A stretch of 64,000 nt of DNA from NCBI GenBank assembly GCA_000381565.1, contig KB906726.1, positions 62,001-126,000 on the forward strand. Direction: 5' to 3'. Below, piece by piece: positions 51,535 through 60,801 of this stretch (position 1 is its first letter; each line of letters starts with the position of its first letter). The position numbers were made by a program, and so were the translations under genes. Origin of the DNA: Oxalobacteraceae bacterium AB_14. GTDB lineage: Bacteria > Pseudomonadota > Gammaproteobacteria > Burkholderiales > Burkholderiaceae_D. The notes under the pieces were generated by a model, which saw nothing but the letters and a program-made list of their open reading frames with translations, was not told the DNA's origin and searched no databases.

Positions 51535-53366
51535 TGCAAGACAATAAAGTCAAGGTCGCCGAACTGGTGGCCGAAGCCCTGGAAAACCTGGGCATCCAGC
51601 ACGCCTTCGGCATCATCGGCGCCGGCAATGTGCACCTGTTCGAAGCCATCGCCCGCCGCGGCTACACCGAAATCGTCTGCGTCCACCACGAGCAGGCCGC
51701 CTGCATGGCGGTGCAGACCTATTACCGCAGCAAGGGCCGCATCGCCGCCGCGCTGCTGACCACCGGCGCCGGCTCCACCAACGGCGTCACCGGCGTGGTG
51801 TCGGCGTGGGCCGATTCGATCCCGTGCATCGTCATCGCCGGCAACGAGAACTCCAAGTTCACCTTCCCGGAAAACCCGCTGCGCATGTGGGGCGTGCAGG
51901 GCTACGATTCGTGCCAGATGGTGGAACGCGTCAGCAAGTACCAGATGCGCGTGACGAAGATGGAACGCGCCGTCTACGAACTGGAAAAAGGCGTGCACCT
52001 GGCGCTCGAAGGCCGCCCGGGCCCGACCTGGATCGAGATCCCGATGGACATCCAGGCCGGCCGCATCGATCCGGCCACGCAGGAACACTATGTGCCGCCG
52101 CCGGCGCCCGACTACCTGACGCCGGCCGTGGCCGCGCAGGTGGACAGCGTGCTGGCCGCGCTGGCCCAGGCCGAGCGCCCGGTGCTGTGGCTGGGCAACG
52201 GCATCCGCCTGGCCGGCGGCGAGCGCCTGCTCAAGCCGCTGCTGGAACAACTCGGCTCGCCGGCGCTGGTCTCGTGGGCCGGCATCGACATGATCGATTC
52301 CAGCCACCCGCTGGTGTTCGGCCGCGCCGGCGTCTACGGCCAGCGCGCCGCCAACTTCATTTTGCAGAACAGCGACTACGTGCTGGCCATCGGCACCCGC
52401 CTGGCGATCCCGCAGGTGGGCTACGACCTCAATGAGCTGGCGCGCCTGGCGCGCATCGACGTGGTCGACATCGACGCCGACGAAGCCGTCAAGCACGCCA
52501 AGCGCACGCAGGAGGCCATCGTCTGCGACGCCCGCGTGTTCATCGAGGCGCTGCTGGCGCGCCTGGACGCGGCCACCGCGCCGGCCATCGCGTCCAAGGC
52601 CGGCTGGGTCGCCCGCTGCCGCGCCTACGAGGAGCAGTTCCCGTGGGTGGGCGCCGAGCACGCGGACCCGGAAGGCTACATCAATTCCTACCGCTTCATG
52701 CAGCGCCTGAACGGCTTCTTCAAGGACGACCAGATCGTCGTGACCGACATGGGCACGGCGCTGCTGAGCGGCCACCAGGTGCTGCGCTTCAAGCAAGGCC
52801 AGCGCTTCATGACCTCCACCGGCCTGGGCGAGATGGGCTACGGCCTGCCGGCCGCGCTGGGCGTGTCGTTCGCCAACGACCGCGGCGAGGTGATGTGCCT
52901 GAACTGCGACGGCGGCATGATGATGAACCTGCAGGAACTGCAGACCATGGTGCACCACCAGCTGCCGATCAAGCTGTTCATCTTCAACAACGACGGCTAC
53001 CTGATGATCAAGCACACGCAGAAGTCGCTGTTCAAGTCGGACTACGTCGGCACCGACCGCAAGTCCGGCGTGTCCTGCCCCGACTTCTCCAGGCTGGCCG
53101 CCGCCTTCGACATCCCGTCCTACCAGATCCGCGGCTGGGACGAGTGCGACGCCACCCTGGCCGCCGTGCAGGCCCACACCGGCCCGGTGATCTGCGAAGT
53201 GTTCATGCACCCGCAGCAGCTGTTCTCGCCGAAGCTGGGCGTGGTCGCGCGCGCCGACGGCACGCTGGTGTCGCCGCCGCTGGAAGACCTGTCGCCGCTG
53301 ATCCCGCGCGATGTGCTGGAACAGGCCATGATAGGCGGCATGCACGAGAAGTCGAAAACGCTCTAG
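51534..53366 (+). CDS. ThDP-dependent enzyme, YerE/acetolactate-synthase-like
   Basis: Encodes 610 residues. Three-domain ThDP fold: N-terminal PYR domain with catalytic Glu in CVHHEQAACMA, a central domain, and C-terminal PP domain with CDGGMMMNLQEL...FIFNN as the ThDP/Mg motif. Its place directly after rfbH parallels Yersinia YerE, which decarboxylates pyruvate and adds the C2 unit to C4 of CDP-4-keto-3,6-dideoxyglucose on the way to yersiniose A. A plain acetolactate synthase is unlikely because no small subunit or ilv gene is near. The exact donor is unknown; see the aldolase/dehydrogenase pair downstream. Confidence 0.8.
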   Translation: MQDNKVKVAELVAEALENLGIQHAFGIIGAGNVHLFEAIARRGYTEIVCVHHEQAACMAVQTYYRSKGRIAAALLTTGAGSTNGVTGVVSAWADSIPCIVIAGNENSKFTFPENPLRMWGVQGYDSCQMVERVSKYQMRVTKMERAVYELEKGVHLALEGRPGPTWIEIPMDIQAGRIDPATQEHYVPPPAPDYLTPAVAAQVDSVLAALAQAERPVLWLGNGIRLAGGERLLKPLLEQLGSPALVSWAGIDMIDSSHPLVFGRAGVYGQRAANFILQNSDYVLAIGTRLAIPQVGYDLNELARLARIDVVDIDADEAVKHAKRTQEAIVCDARVFIEALLARLDAATAPAIASKAGWVARCRAYEEQFPWVGAEHADPEGYINSYRFMQRLNGFFKDDQIVVTDMGTALLSGHQVLRFKQGQRFMTSTGLGEMGYGLPAALGVSFANDRGEVMCLNCDGGMMMNLQELQTMVHHQLPIKLFIFNNDGYLMIKHTQKSLFKSDYVGTDRKSGVSCPDFSRLAAAFDIPSYQIRGWDECDATLAAVQAHTGPVICEVFMHPQQLFSPKLGVVARADGTLVSPPLEDLSPLIPRDVLEQAMIGGMHEKSKTL

Positions 53367-53367
53367 C

Positions 53368-54324
53368 ATGAAACGCATCGCCATCCTCGGTGCCAGCAGC
53401 CAGATCGCCAGGGATCTGATCCAGTCGCTGGCGCGCGAGGGCTGTTCGGAAGTGCTGCTGTATGTGCGCGACGTCGCGGCGGCGCAGCGCTGGCAGCAGT
53501 CGCACGGCCTGCGTTGCGCGGTGTCCGGCTATGCCGGCTACGGCCGCGAGCCGCACGACGCCGTGCTCAATTTCGTCGGCGTCGGCGATCCGCAGCGCGC
53601 CGCGCAGATGGGCGGCGCCATCTTCGGCATCACCCAGCAGTACGACGACCTGGCGCTGGAGCAGCTCAAGCTGCATCCCGGGCGGCGCTACATCTTCCTG
53701 TCCAGCGGCGCCGCCTACGGCCCGATCTTCACCCAGCCGGCCGGCCCGGACACCCGCGCCAGCATCGCGCTGAACGCCGTCACGCCGCAGGACTACTACG
53801 CGATGGCCAAGCTGCATGCGGAGTGCAAGCACCGCGCGCTGCCGGAGCTGGCGATCACCGACCTGCGGGTGTTCAACTACTTCAGCCGCAGCCAGGACCT
53901 GAACGCGCGCTTCTTCATCACCGACCTCCTGCGCGCCATCCGCGACGACACCGTGCTGCACACCACGGACGGCCAGATGGTGCGCGACTACCTGCATCCG
54001 CAGGACTTCCACCAGCTGGTGCGGCGCGTGCTGGACGGGCCGCCGCAAAACCGCGCGTTCGACTGCTACAGCGCGGCGCCGGTGGAGAAGCGGGAGCTGC
54101 TGACGGCCATGCAGCGGCGCTTCGGCCTGCGCTACCAGGTCGCCGCCAGCGCCGCAACGCCGGCCGGCATCGTCAACGCCACCGGCGCCAAGCCTTTTTA
54201 CTATTCGCTCAACCGGCAAGCCGCCGAATTGGGCTATCAACCCGCGTACTCCTCCATCGATGGCATCACCGTGGAATCGGCGATAATCCTCGGCAGGGAC
54301 GCAACACAACAAGACCACGGGTGA
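53368..54324 (+). CDS. NAD(P)-dependent SDR, likely sugar ketoreductase
   Basis: Encodes 318 residues. Extended SDR with ILGASSQIARDL at the nucleotide site, FLSSGAAYGP, and YYAMAKLHAE as the YxxxK pair. It follows the ThDP enzyme after one base and may reduce the side-chain ketone of a branched sugar, the role YerF has in Yersinia. The assignment is by position; the protein family itself covers epimerases, dehydratases and reductases. Confidence 0.7.
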   Translation: MKRIAILGASSQIARDLIQSLAREGCSEVLLYVRDVAAAQRWQQSHGLRCAVSGYAGYGREPHDAVLNFVGVGDPQRAAQMGGAIFGITQQYDDLALEQLKLHPGRRYIFLSSGAAYGPIFTQPAGPDTRASIALNAVTPQDYYAMAKLHAECKHRALPELAITDLRVFNYFSRSQDLNARFFITDLLRAIRDDTVLHTTDGQMVRDYLHPQDFHQLVRRVLDGPPQNRAFDCYSAAPVEKRELLTAMQRRFGLRYQVAASAATPAGIVNATGAKPFYYSLNRQAAELGYQPAYSSIDGITVESAIILGRDATQQDHG

Positions 54325-54330
54325 AACCAG

Positions 54331-55254
54331 ATGACAAGCTCCGACAAACTCAAGATAGCCATCATCGGCTCCGGGAACATCGGCACCGACCTGATGATCA
54401 AGGTGATGCGCTCCAGGCATCTGGTGTGCACCCTGTTCGCCGGGCGTAACTTCAATTCGGCCGGCATGAAGCGCGCCAGCCAGCTGGGCGTGCCGATCTC
54501 GGACCGCGGCATCGAGGCCATCATCGCCGATCCGGGCATCTGCGACGTGGTGTTCGACGCCACCTCGGCCCAGGCCCACATCGCCCACTGGGCGGTGCTG
54601 GAAAAACTGGGCAAGACCGTGATCGACATGACGCCGGCCAAGCTGGGCGAGTTCTGCATCCCGGCCATCAACGCCCAGCAATGCCTCGACAGCGGCGCCG
54701 CCAACATCAACATGATCACCTGCGGCGGCCAGTCGTCGATCCCGATCGCCGCCGCCATCGGCATGGTGCACAAGGATATCGAGTACGTCGAAGTGGCGTC
54801 GAGCATCGCCTCGCGCAGCGCCGGCCCGGCCACGCGCGCCAACCTGGACGAATACATCGACACCACCGAGGAGGCGCTGCAGCGCTTCTCCGGCGCCAGG
54901 CGCGCCAAGGCGATCCTGATCCTGAACCCGGCCAACCCGCCGATCGACATGCAGACCACGATCTACGCCAAGATCGCCAATCCGGACCTGGAGGCGATCC
55001 GCGCCTCGGTGGACGCGATGGTGGCCAAGCTGAAGACCTATGTGCCGGGCTACGGCCTGGTGGTGCCGCCGACCATCGAAGGCGGCCGCATCATCACCAC
55101 CATCAAGGTGGTGGGCGCCGGCGACTATCTGCCGCAGTACGCGGGCAACCTGGACATCATCAACTGCGCCGCCATCGCCATGGCGGAAATGCTGGCCACG
55201 TCCAGGCATGGCAAGCACGGTAAAAAACACCAAGAGGAGCGCAAGCATGGCTAA
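54331..55254 (+). CDS. Acetaldehyde dehydrogenase (acylating), MhpF/BphJ-like
   Basis: Encodes 307 residues. Rossmann motif IIGSGNIGTDL and active-site Cys in MITCGGQSSIP, identical in layout to BphJ/DmpF. The enzyme converts acetaldehyde plus CoA to acetyl-CoA with NAD. It overlaps the aldolase gene by 8 bp, the usual partner with which it channels acetaldehyde. The neighbouring genes are all sugar-nucleotide enzymes; no aromatic-degradation genes are present. The C-terminus has a Lys/His-rich tail (HGKHGKKHQEERKHG) not usual in the catabolic enzymes. Confidence 0.9.
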   Translation: MTSSDKLKIAIIGSGNIGTDLMIKVMRSRHLVCTLFAGRNFNSAGMKRASQLGVPISDRGIEAIIADPGICDVVFDATSAQAHIAHWAVLEKLGKTVIDMTPAKLGEFCIPAINAQQCLDSGAANINMITCGGQSSIPIAAAIGMVHKDIEYVEVASSIASRSAGPATRANLDEYIDTTEEALQRFSGARRAKAILILNPANPPIDMQTTIYAKIANPDLEAIRASVDAMVAKLKTYVPGYGLVVPPTIEGGRIITTIKVVGAGDYLPQYAGNLDIINCAAIAMAEMLATSRHGKHGKKHQEERKHG

Positions 55255-56263
55255 GAAAATCCTGATCAGCGATCCGACCCTGCGCGACGGCAACCACGCC
55301 GTGCGCCATCAACTGGGCCGCGAGAGCTTCATCGCCTACTGCCAGGCCGCCGAAGCGGCCGGCGTGCCGATCGTCGAAGTCGGCCACGGCAACGGCCTGG
55401 GCGCGTCCTCGCTGCTGGTCGGCGAATGCCGGCTGAGCGACGAGGAGATCCTGACGATCTCGCGCCAGCACCTGAAGAAATCGCGGCTCGGCATCCACGT
55501 GATCCCCGGCTTCTGCACCATCAAGAAGGACCTGGTGCGCGCGGTGGAGCTGGGCGTGGACGTGTTCCGCATCGCCGCCCACTGCACCGAGGCCGACATC
55601 ACCGACCGCCACATCGCCTACGCCCGCAAGGAAGGCAAGCAAGCCTGGGGCGTGCTGATGATGAGCCACATGGCCAGCCCCTCGGTGCTGCTGGAGGAGG
55701 CCAGGAAGATGGAATCCTACGGCGCCGAAGCGATCGTCATCATGGACTCGGCCGGCGCCTATTTCCCGGACGACGTCAAGGAACGCATCTCGACGCTGGT
55801 CAACGGCCTGAATATCCCGGTCGGCTTCCACGGCCACAACAACCTGGGCATGGCGGTGATCAACTCGGTCACCGCCGTCAACGAGGGCGCCACCATCATC
55901 GACGGCACCATCCGCGGCTTCGGCGCCGGCGCCGGCAACACCCAGCTCGAAGTGCTGGTGGCGGTGTTCGACCGCCTCGGCTTCGAGACCGGCATCGACC
56001 TGTACAAGATCCTCGACGCCGCCGACATCGCCGAGAAGCAATTCAATCCGGTGGCGCCGTCGATTTCGCCGCTGTCCATCGTCTCCGGCCTGGCCGGCGT
56101 GTTCTCCGGCTTCGCCAAGCCGGTGGCGCGCGCGGCGGAAGACTACCAGGTCGATCCGCGCGACATCTTCTTCGGCCTTGGCAAGCGCAACGCGGTGGCC
56201 GGGCAGGAAAGCCTGATCATCGAAGTGGCCCGCGATCTGGCCGCCCAGAAAGGACAATCATGA
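55247..56263 (+). CDS. 4-hydroxy-2-oxovalerate aldolase-like, MhpE/BphI-like
   Basis: Encodes 338 residues from the ATG at 55247 with a GAGG ribosome site. Class II pyruvate aldolase (HMGL-like TIM barrel): DPTLRDGNHAVRHQ supplies Arg13, Asp14 and His17, matching the catalytic Arg, metal Asp and His of BphI, and GFHGHNNLG supplies the metal His pair. In catabolism it splits 4-hydroxy-2-oxoacids into pyruvate and an aldehyde. The set of active residues is intact. In this setting it may supply pyruvate, or run in the forward direction to build a longer 2-oxoacid for the ThDP enzyme. Confidence 0.9.
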   Translation: MAKKILISDPTLRDGNHAVRHQLGRESFIAYCQAAEAAGVPIVEVGHGNGLGASSLLVGECRLSDEEILTISRQHLKKSRLGIHVIPGFCTIKKDLVRAVELGVDVFRIAAHCTEADITDRHIAYARKEGKQAWGVLMMSHMASPSVLLEEARKMESYGAEAIVIMDSAGAYFPDDVKERISTLVNGLNIPVGFHGHNNLGMAVINSVTAVNEGATIIDGTIRGFGAGAGNTQLEVLVAVFDRLGFETGIDLYKILDAADIAEKQFNPVAPSISPLSIVSGLAGVFSGFAKPVARAAEDYQVDPRDIFFGLGKRNAVAGQESLIIEVARDLAAQKGQS

Positions 56264-57315
56264 CCGATCAACGCAACGCCGAAATGCGCCAGGACTGCCT
56301 GGCCGCCTGCGCCGACCAGCCCGACGTGCGCGCCGCGCTGGCGCGCCAGCACATCGCCGTCACCGGCGGCACCGGCTTCCTCGGCAGCTGGATCGCCGAG
56401 ATGGTGGCCGCGCTGAACGACCAGTACCAGCTGGGCATCACGCTCGACCTGTACGCCCGCAACGTCAGCGAATGGCCGGCGCACTACCCGCACCTGGCCG
56501 GGCGGCCCGACATCCGCCTGCGCTCGCAGGACGTGCGCTCGCCGTTCGAGTTCGCCAGGAACACCAGCTACGTGGTGCATGCGGCCGGCATCCCGAACAA
56601 CCGCGTGCACGCCTCCGATCCGCTGCGGGTGCACCAGACCACCGTGGCCGGCATCGGCAACGCGCTGGACGCCGCCTCGCAGCTGGACGGCCTGCTGCGC
56701 TTCGTCAACGTCAGCTCCTGCCTGGTGGCCGGCACGCCGCAGCGCCCCGGCCCGCTGGGCGAGCACGACTACTACCCTATCCCGTCCGGCCAGCTGCACA
56801 AGGTCTACGTCGACGCCAAGCGCTCGGCCGAAATGCTGGCGTCGATCTACCGCAGCCAGTACCGGCTGCCGGTATCGACCGTGCGGCCGTTCACGCTGAC
56901 CGGCGCCTACCAGCAGCTGGACCGCCCGTGGGCGATCAACAATTTCCTGCGCGACGTGCTGACCGGCAGCGAGATCCGCATCCACGGCGACGGCAGCGCG
57001 CGCCGCAGCTACCTGTACGGCAGCGACGCCGCCTGGTGGACCCTGGCCGCGCTGGTCAAGGGCGTGGACGGCGAGGTCTACAACCTGGGCAGCGCCGAGG
57101 CGGTGACCCACCTGGAACTGGTGCGCCTGATCGGCGAACGGGTGACGCCGGCGCCGCGCGTGGCCCTGAACACCGCGCCCGGCAAGCAGCCGGCGCAGGA
57201 CGACCTGTATCCCGACGTCGGCGCCACCCACAAGCGGCTCGGCGTGCGCCAGACCTGCGCCCTGGAACAGATCATCACCAAGACTTACCGCTGGTTCGCC
57301 GCGCCGCGCGCCTAA
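56260..57315 (+). CDS. NAD-dependent epimerase/dehydratase (extended SDR)
   Basis: Encodes 351 residues from an ATG overlapping the aldolase stop. The SDR core starts near residue 31 with ITGGTGFLGSW-type motif (VTGGTGFLGSW), VNVSSCLVAG, and YVDAKRSAEM as the YxxxK pair. The extra ~30 N-terminal residues precede the fold. It probably acts on the CDP- or branched sugar (epimerase or reductase). Last of the coupled sugar genes before a glycosyltransferase 16 bp later. Confidence 0.8.
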   Translation: MTDQRNAEMRQDCLAACADQPDVRAALARQHIAVTGGTGFLGSWIAEMVAALNDQYQLGITLDLYARNVSEWPAHYPHLAGRPDIRLRSQDVRSPFEFARNTSYVVHAAGIPNNRVHASDPLRVHQTTVAGIGNALDAASQLDGLLRFVNVSSCLVAGTPQRPGPLGEHDYYPIPSGQLHKVYVDAKRSAEMLASIYRSQYRLPVSTVRPFTLTGAYQQLDRPWAINNFLRDVLTGSEIRIHGDGSARRSYLYGSDAAWWTLAALVKGVDGEVYNLGSAEAVTHLELVRLIGERVTPAPRVALNTAPGKQPAQDDLYPDVGATHKRLGVRQTCALEQIITKTYRWFAAPRA

Positions 57316-57331
57316 CTTTCTGGACAGACCC

Positions 57332-58864
57332 ATGGAACCAACCGGCTTCGTTTTATCGATATGCATCCCGACCTTCAACCGCGGCCCGTTTCTCCAGCAG
57401 ACGCTCGAGAGCATCGTCGCCCAGCAGGCGTTCAGCGGCAGCGGCGACATCGAGGTGCTGATCTCCGATAACTGCTCGGACGACAACACCGAGGCCGTGG
57501 GGCGGGCCTACGCCGCCGCCCACCCGGACAAGATCAAATACCAGCGCCACCCGCAGCCCATCTTCCCCGACAAAAACTTCGAGGCGGCGCTGCGCATGGG
57601 CAGCGGCACCTACCTGAAGCTGCACAACGATAACCTGACCATCCTGGACGGCAGCCTGGCCGAGCTGGTCAAGGTGTACAGCGCGGTGGCGGCCGAGAAA
57701 CCGGTGGTGTTCTTCACCAACGGCAATATGTCGGCCGGCAATGCGATCGAGGTGCTCAACACCTTCAGCGAATTCGTCGCGCGGGTGTCCTACTTCGCCA
57801 CCTGGATAGGCGGCTTCGGCATGTGGCGCGACGAGTTCTACGCCATGCCCGACTTCAGCCGCAACGCCCACCTGAAGCTGGTGCAGACCGACGTCATGTT
57901 TCGCCTGATGAGCCTGGGCAAACGGGCCATCGTTTTGTACGGCAATTACTTCGCCGGCGTCAACGCCGGCCGCAAGAGCGGCTACAACGTCGCCCAGGTG
58001 TTCGGCACCAACTACCTGTCGCTGCTCAAGCCCTACCTGGCGAACGGCCAGCTGAGCAAGGAGGTGTACGAGGCCGAGAAGAAGGCGCTGCTGATCAACC
58101 ACATCATCCCCTACTACTTCGGCCGGGACAATGATTTCTCCAAGACCGGCTTCTTCGAGCACATGCAGGACTACCTGCACGACGATTATTTCTACAAGGC
58201 GGTGGAGCACCTGATCACCGACGTGCCCAAGGCGGCGCCGGCGCCGGCGCCGGCCAAGTCGTTCGAGGAGCAGAAGGCCGACTACTGGCGCGCGCTCAAT
58301 CCGCACAACCACACGGTGCTGACGATGTCGGCCGGGCCGTTCGACTTCAGCCGGGTGACGGTGGGACGCCGCTCGTATGGCGAGCTCAACATCATGGCCT
58401 ATGGCCGCGACGCCGAACGGCTGACCATCGGCAGCTTTGTGTCGATCGCCAGCGAGGTCAAGTTCATGCTGGGCGGCAACCATCCGTATGAAGGCTTTTC
58501 GACCTTCCCGTTCAAGGTCAAGTATTTCGGCGACACGCTGGAGTCGTCGACCAAGGGCGCCATCGTGGTGGAGGATGATGTGTGGATCGGTTACCAGACG
58601 CTGATCATGTCGGGCGTGACCATAGGCCAGGGCGCGATCGTGGCGGCCGGCAGCGTGGTGACCAGGAACGTGGCGCCGTACACCATCGTCGGCGGCAACC
58701 CGGCCAGGTACATCAAGCACCGCTACCCGCCGGCGGTGGTGGAGAAGATGCTGAAGTTCGACTTCGCCAGGGTCAGCGACGAAGTCATCCTGGCCAACCG
58801 CGAGCTGCTGTATGAAGCGCTGAACGCCGACAACGTCGACGCCATCCTGGCCCGCCTGCAATAA
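57332..58864 (+). CDS. Fusion of GT2 glycosyltransferase and hexapeptide acetyltransferase
   Basis: Encodes 510 residues. Residues 1-290 form a GT2 domain (LSICIPTFNRGPF, VLISDNCSDDNTE, KLHNDNLTILDG in the metal-motif position). A Pro/Ala linker (APAPAPAKS, ~300-310) leads to a CatB/Vat-type left-handed beta-helix (about 330-480) with HPYEGFSTFP, EDDVWIGYQTLIMSG and VGGNPARYIKHRYP. A single protein could transfer a sugar and acetylate the product. It ends the plus-strand cluster and converges on the methyltransferase gene. Confidence 0.85.
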   Translation: MEPTGFVLSICIPTFNRGPFLQQTLESIVAQQAFSGSGDIEVLISDNCSDDNTEAVGRAYAAAHPDKIKYQRHPQPIFPDKNFEAALRMGSGTYLKLHNDNLTILDGSLAELVKVYSAVAAEKPVVFFTNGNMSAGNAIEVLNTFSEFVARVSYFATWIGGFGMWRDEFYAMPDFSRNAHLKLVQTDVMFRLMSLGKRAIVLYGNYFAGVNAGRKSGYNVAQVFGTNYLSLLKPYLANGQLSKEVYEAEKKALLINHIIPYYFGRDNDFSKTGFFEHMQDYLHDDYFYKAVEHLITDVPKAAPAPAPAKSFEEQKADYWRALNPHNHTVLTMSAGPFDFSRVTVGRRSYGELNIMAYGRDAERLTIGSFVSIASEVKFMLGGNHPYEGFSTFPFKVKYFGDTLESSTKGAIVVEDDVWIGYQTLIMSGVTIGQGAIVAAGSVVTRNVAPYTIVGGNPARYIKHRYPPAVVEKMLKFDFARVSDEVILANRELLYEALNADNVDAILARLQ

Positions 58865-58866
58865 AC

Positions 58867-58896
58867 CGCGGCGGGCCGCGCCCCGCCCGGCCGCGC
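58867..58896. terminator. GC-rich hairpin between convergent operons
   Basis: CGCGGC-GGG pairs with CCC-(G)-GCCGCG with one bulge, in the 35-bp space between the two convergent stops. Such a hairpin could stop transcription from both sides. No T-tract is present. Confidence 0.35.
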
Positions 58897-58899
58897 TTG

Positions 58900-59949
58900 T
58901 TAATTGAAGCTCAGGTGCCTGGACTTGTAGAGGTACTCGTACTCGTCCATGTCCTTGTTGCGGCCCATATTCCACAGCGCCGGCGCGCGCGAGACCAGCT
59001 CGAACTTGTCGAAGTCGAAGGCGAAGTCGTCGGCCCTGACCGGCGGGATCGCCGTGTGGTTGACATGGTAGATGAATTTGCGCGACAGCCGGCTGAACTG
59101 CCGGACATAGTTGGCCACGTTGTTGAGCGACATCTCCGCCAGGCTGTAGGAGTTGAACGCCAGGTCGACGCTGTCGTCCTTGAGCTCGGCCAGCGCGAAA
59201 TTCGGCAGCACCACCGCGTCGTAGCCGCTCAGGTCGGCCGTGGCCAGGTCGATCTCGCCGAACAGCGCGATCTTCTTGCCGGGACAGGCGGCCAGCAGGT
59301 AGTAGGCGCTCAGCGCCATGTTTTCCGGCAAGTCGACGTCGATATAGGTCAGGTCCGGATTGTCGCGCAGCAGGAAGTGGCCCAGGCCGCCGAAGCCGCC
59401 GCCCAGTTCCAGCACCGTCTTGTGCTGCTTGCCGCGGATCAGGCGGCCGATGATGGTGGCGTAGTAGTGCTGGTAGTCGACGCCGGCGCGGAAGAACTTG
59501 CCGTCGATGTAGAAACCGTAGGGATTGCCCACCAGCGGCGTCTCCAGCGCGTCCAGCGGCAACACCTTGCCCATCGAGTCGAGCCAGATCTGCATGCGGT
59601 GCATGACGTCGGCCAGGTACTTGCCCTTGGCCTCCTCGCTGATATCGCCGGAGAAATAGGTGCTCTGCATGTCGACCGGCATGCCGTGGATGCCCACGGT
59701 GCTGCGGTCGCGGAAGAAATTGGCGTAGATGCGGCACAGCTGGTCGACGTCGCGTTCGGCCATGGTCTGCATCAGCTCGCCCATATACCCCTGGTAGATC
59801 GGCAGCCACATATGGCTGACCTGGTACTCCTCCGCCGCATCCTTCTGCACCGCCTTGGCCTTGTTATAGGAGGTCATCACACGCTCGACGATGGCGCGGT
59901 CCGCCGCCGCCGGGCGTTCGATGAATCCATTCTCTACGGTTAAAAACAT
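58900..59949 (-). CDS. Putative sugar O-methyltransferase
   Basis: Encodes 349 residues. A SAM-binding motif VLELGGGFGGLGHFL lies near residue 195, with YIDVDLPEN as the following acidic strand. The N-terminal ~170 residues are helical with HMWLPIYQGYMGEL. This matches the family annotated as putative sugar O-methyltransferases in glycan clusters. An AAGGAT ribosome site precedes the ATG. It is the last gene of the minus-strand operon with the type I secretion genes. Confidence 0.8.
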   Translation of the reverse strand: MFLTVENGFIERPAAADRAIVERVMTSYNKAKAVQKDAAEEYQVSHMWLPIYQGYMGELMQTMAERDVDQLCRIYANFFRDRSTVGIHGMPVDMQSTYFSGDISEEAKGKYLADVMHRMQIWLDSMGKVLPLDALETPLVGNPYGFYIDGKFFRAGVDYQHYYATIIGRLIRGKQHKTVLELGGGFGGLGHFLLRDNPDLTYIDVDLPENMALSAYYLLAACPGKKIALFGEIDLATADLSGYDAVVLPNFALAELKDDSVDLAFNSYSLAEMSLNNVANYVRQFSRLSRKFIYHVNHTAIPPVRADDFAFDFDKFELVSRAPALWNMGRNKDMDEYEYLYKSRHLSFN

Positions 59950-59998
59950 GACAGATCCTTCTGTGAGGTGATAGTCGCGCTGGGTTAAAGGAAATCGT

Positions 59999-60781
59999 TC
60001 AGAAATACGCCAGGTCCAGCACCACGCCGGCGCCGGCCAGCAGCGCCTGGCGCGCCAGCCGGGTCGGCATATTGGGGGCGGCGTGCTTGCGGTACAGCTG
60101 CAGCATGACCTCGACGATCTTGTCGTCCTGCGAATTGCCGCGCCGCATGTTCTCCGGCGCCGTGGCCTGGCTCTTGTGGATCACCACGCCGTCCGTGGCC
60201 AGGTGCGCCAGCTGGCGGCCGTGCATCGCGGCCAGCAGGAAGTCCCAGTCTTCATACAGGATCAGCTCGGTCTCATTGCGCACCCCGTCCAGCACGTCGC
60301 GGCGGTAGGCCACGCAGCTGTTGGGGATGCGGTTGCGCACGTAGACGCTGTCGAAGGTGACGTCGGCGATCGAGATCGACTGGCTGCTCAGCGCGGTCGG
60401 CGGGTAGACGGTGCGGTCTTCGTTCTGCACCTGGAAATCGCAGAACAGCAATGCCGGCTTGTCTTGCTGCAGGCGCGCCTTCAGCGCCGCCAGGTGGCCG
60501 GGACGGAAGGTGTCGTCGTCGTCGAGGAACAGGATGTACTGGCCGTCGGCGATGGCCAGGCCGAGGTTGCGGCTGGCCGCCGGGCCGCCCTTGCCGCTGC
60601 GCCGTATCACGTAGTCGAAGCGGGTGTCGAGCTGGCTCAGCTGCTGGTACGGCGGCAAATAGCCCGCCGTGTCCGACACGATGACGACCTTGAAGTCCTG
60701 GCAGGTCTGGGCGATCAGCGACTCCAGCGTGCGGATCAGCAGCAGCGGACGGTCGTGGGTGGCGATGATGATGGTGAACAC
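59999..60781 (-). CDS. Glycosyltransferase family 2
   Basis: Encodes 260 residues from a GTG at 60781, chosen because it gives the family N-terminus MFTIIIATHDRP and has GGAG upstream; the longer open frame upstream is a shadow of the hlyD-type gene. GT-A motifs: VVIVSDTAG, ASRNLGLAIADGQYILFLDDDDTF (metal DxD), LYEDWDF. It lies 20 bp after the HlyD-type gene stop, so it is co-transcribed with the secretion genes. Confidence 0.87.
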   Translation of the reverse strand: MFTIIIATHDRPLLLIRTLESLIAQTCQDFKVVIVSDTAGYLPPYQQLSQLDTRFDYVIRRSGKGGPAASRNLGLAIADGQYILFLDDDDTFRPGHLAALKARLQQDKPALLFCDFQVQNEDRTVYPPTALSSQSISIADVTFDSVYVRNRIPNSCVAYRRDVLDGVRNETELILYEDWDFLLAAMHGRQLAHLATDGVVIHKSQATAPENMRRGNSQDDKIVEVMLQLYRKHAAPNMPTRLARQALLAGAGVVLDLAYF

Positions 60782-60801
60782 GGGTCGGGCTCCGGTGGTG
60801 G

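Noticed and set aside
51534..53366. ThDP enzyme as ordinary biosynthetic acetolactate synthase
   Set aside because: No regulatory small subunit or ilv genes, and it is fused into a CDP-dideoxysugar operon right after rfbH.
54331..56263. Dehydrogenase/aldolase pair as part of an aromatic meta-cleavage operon
   Set aside because: No ring-cleavage, hydrolase or hydratase gene is near; all coupled neighbours are sugar-nucleotide enzymes.
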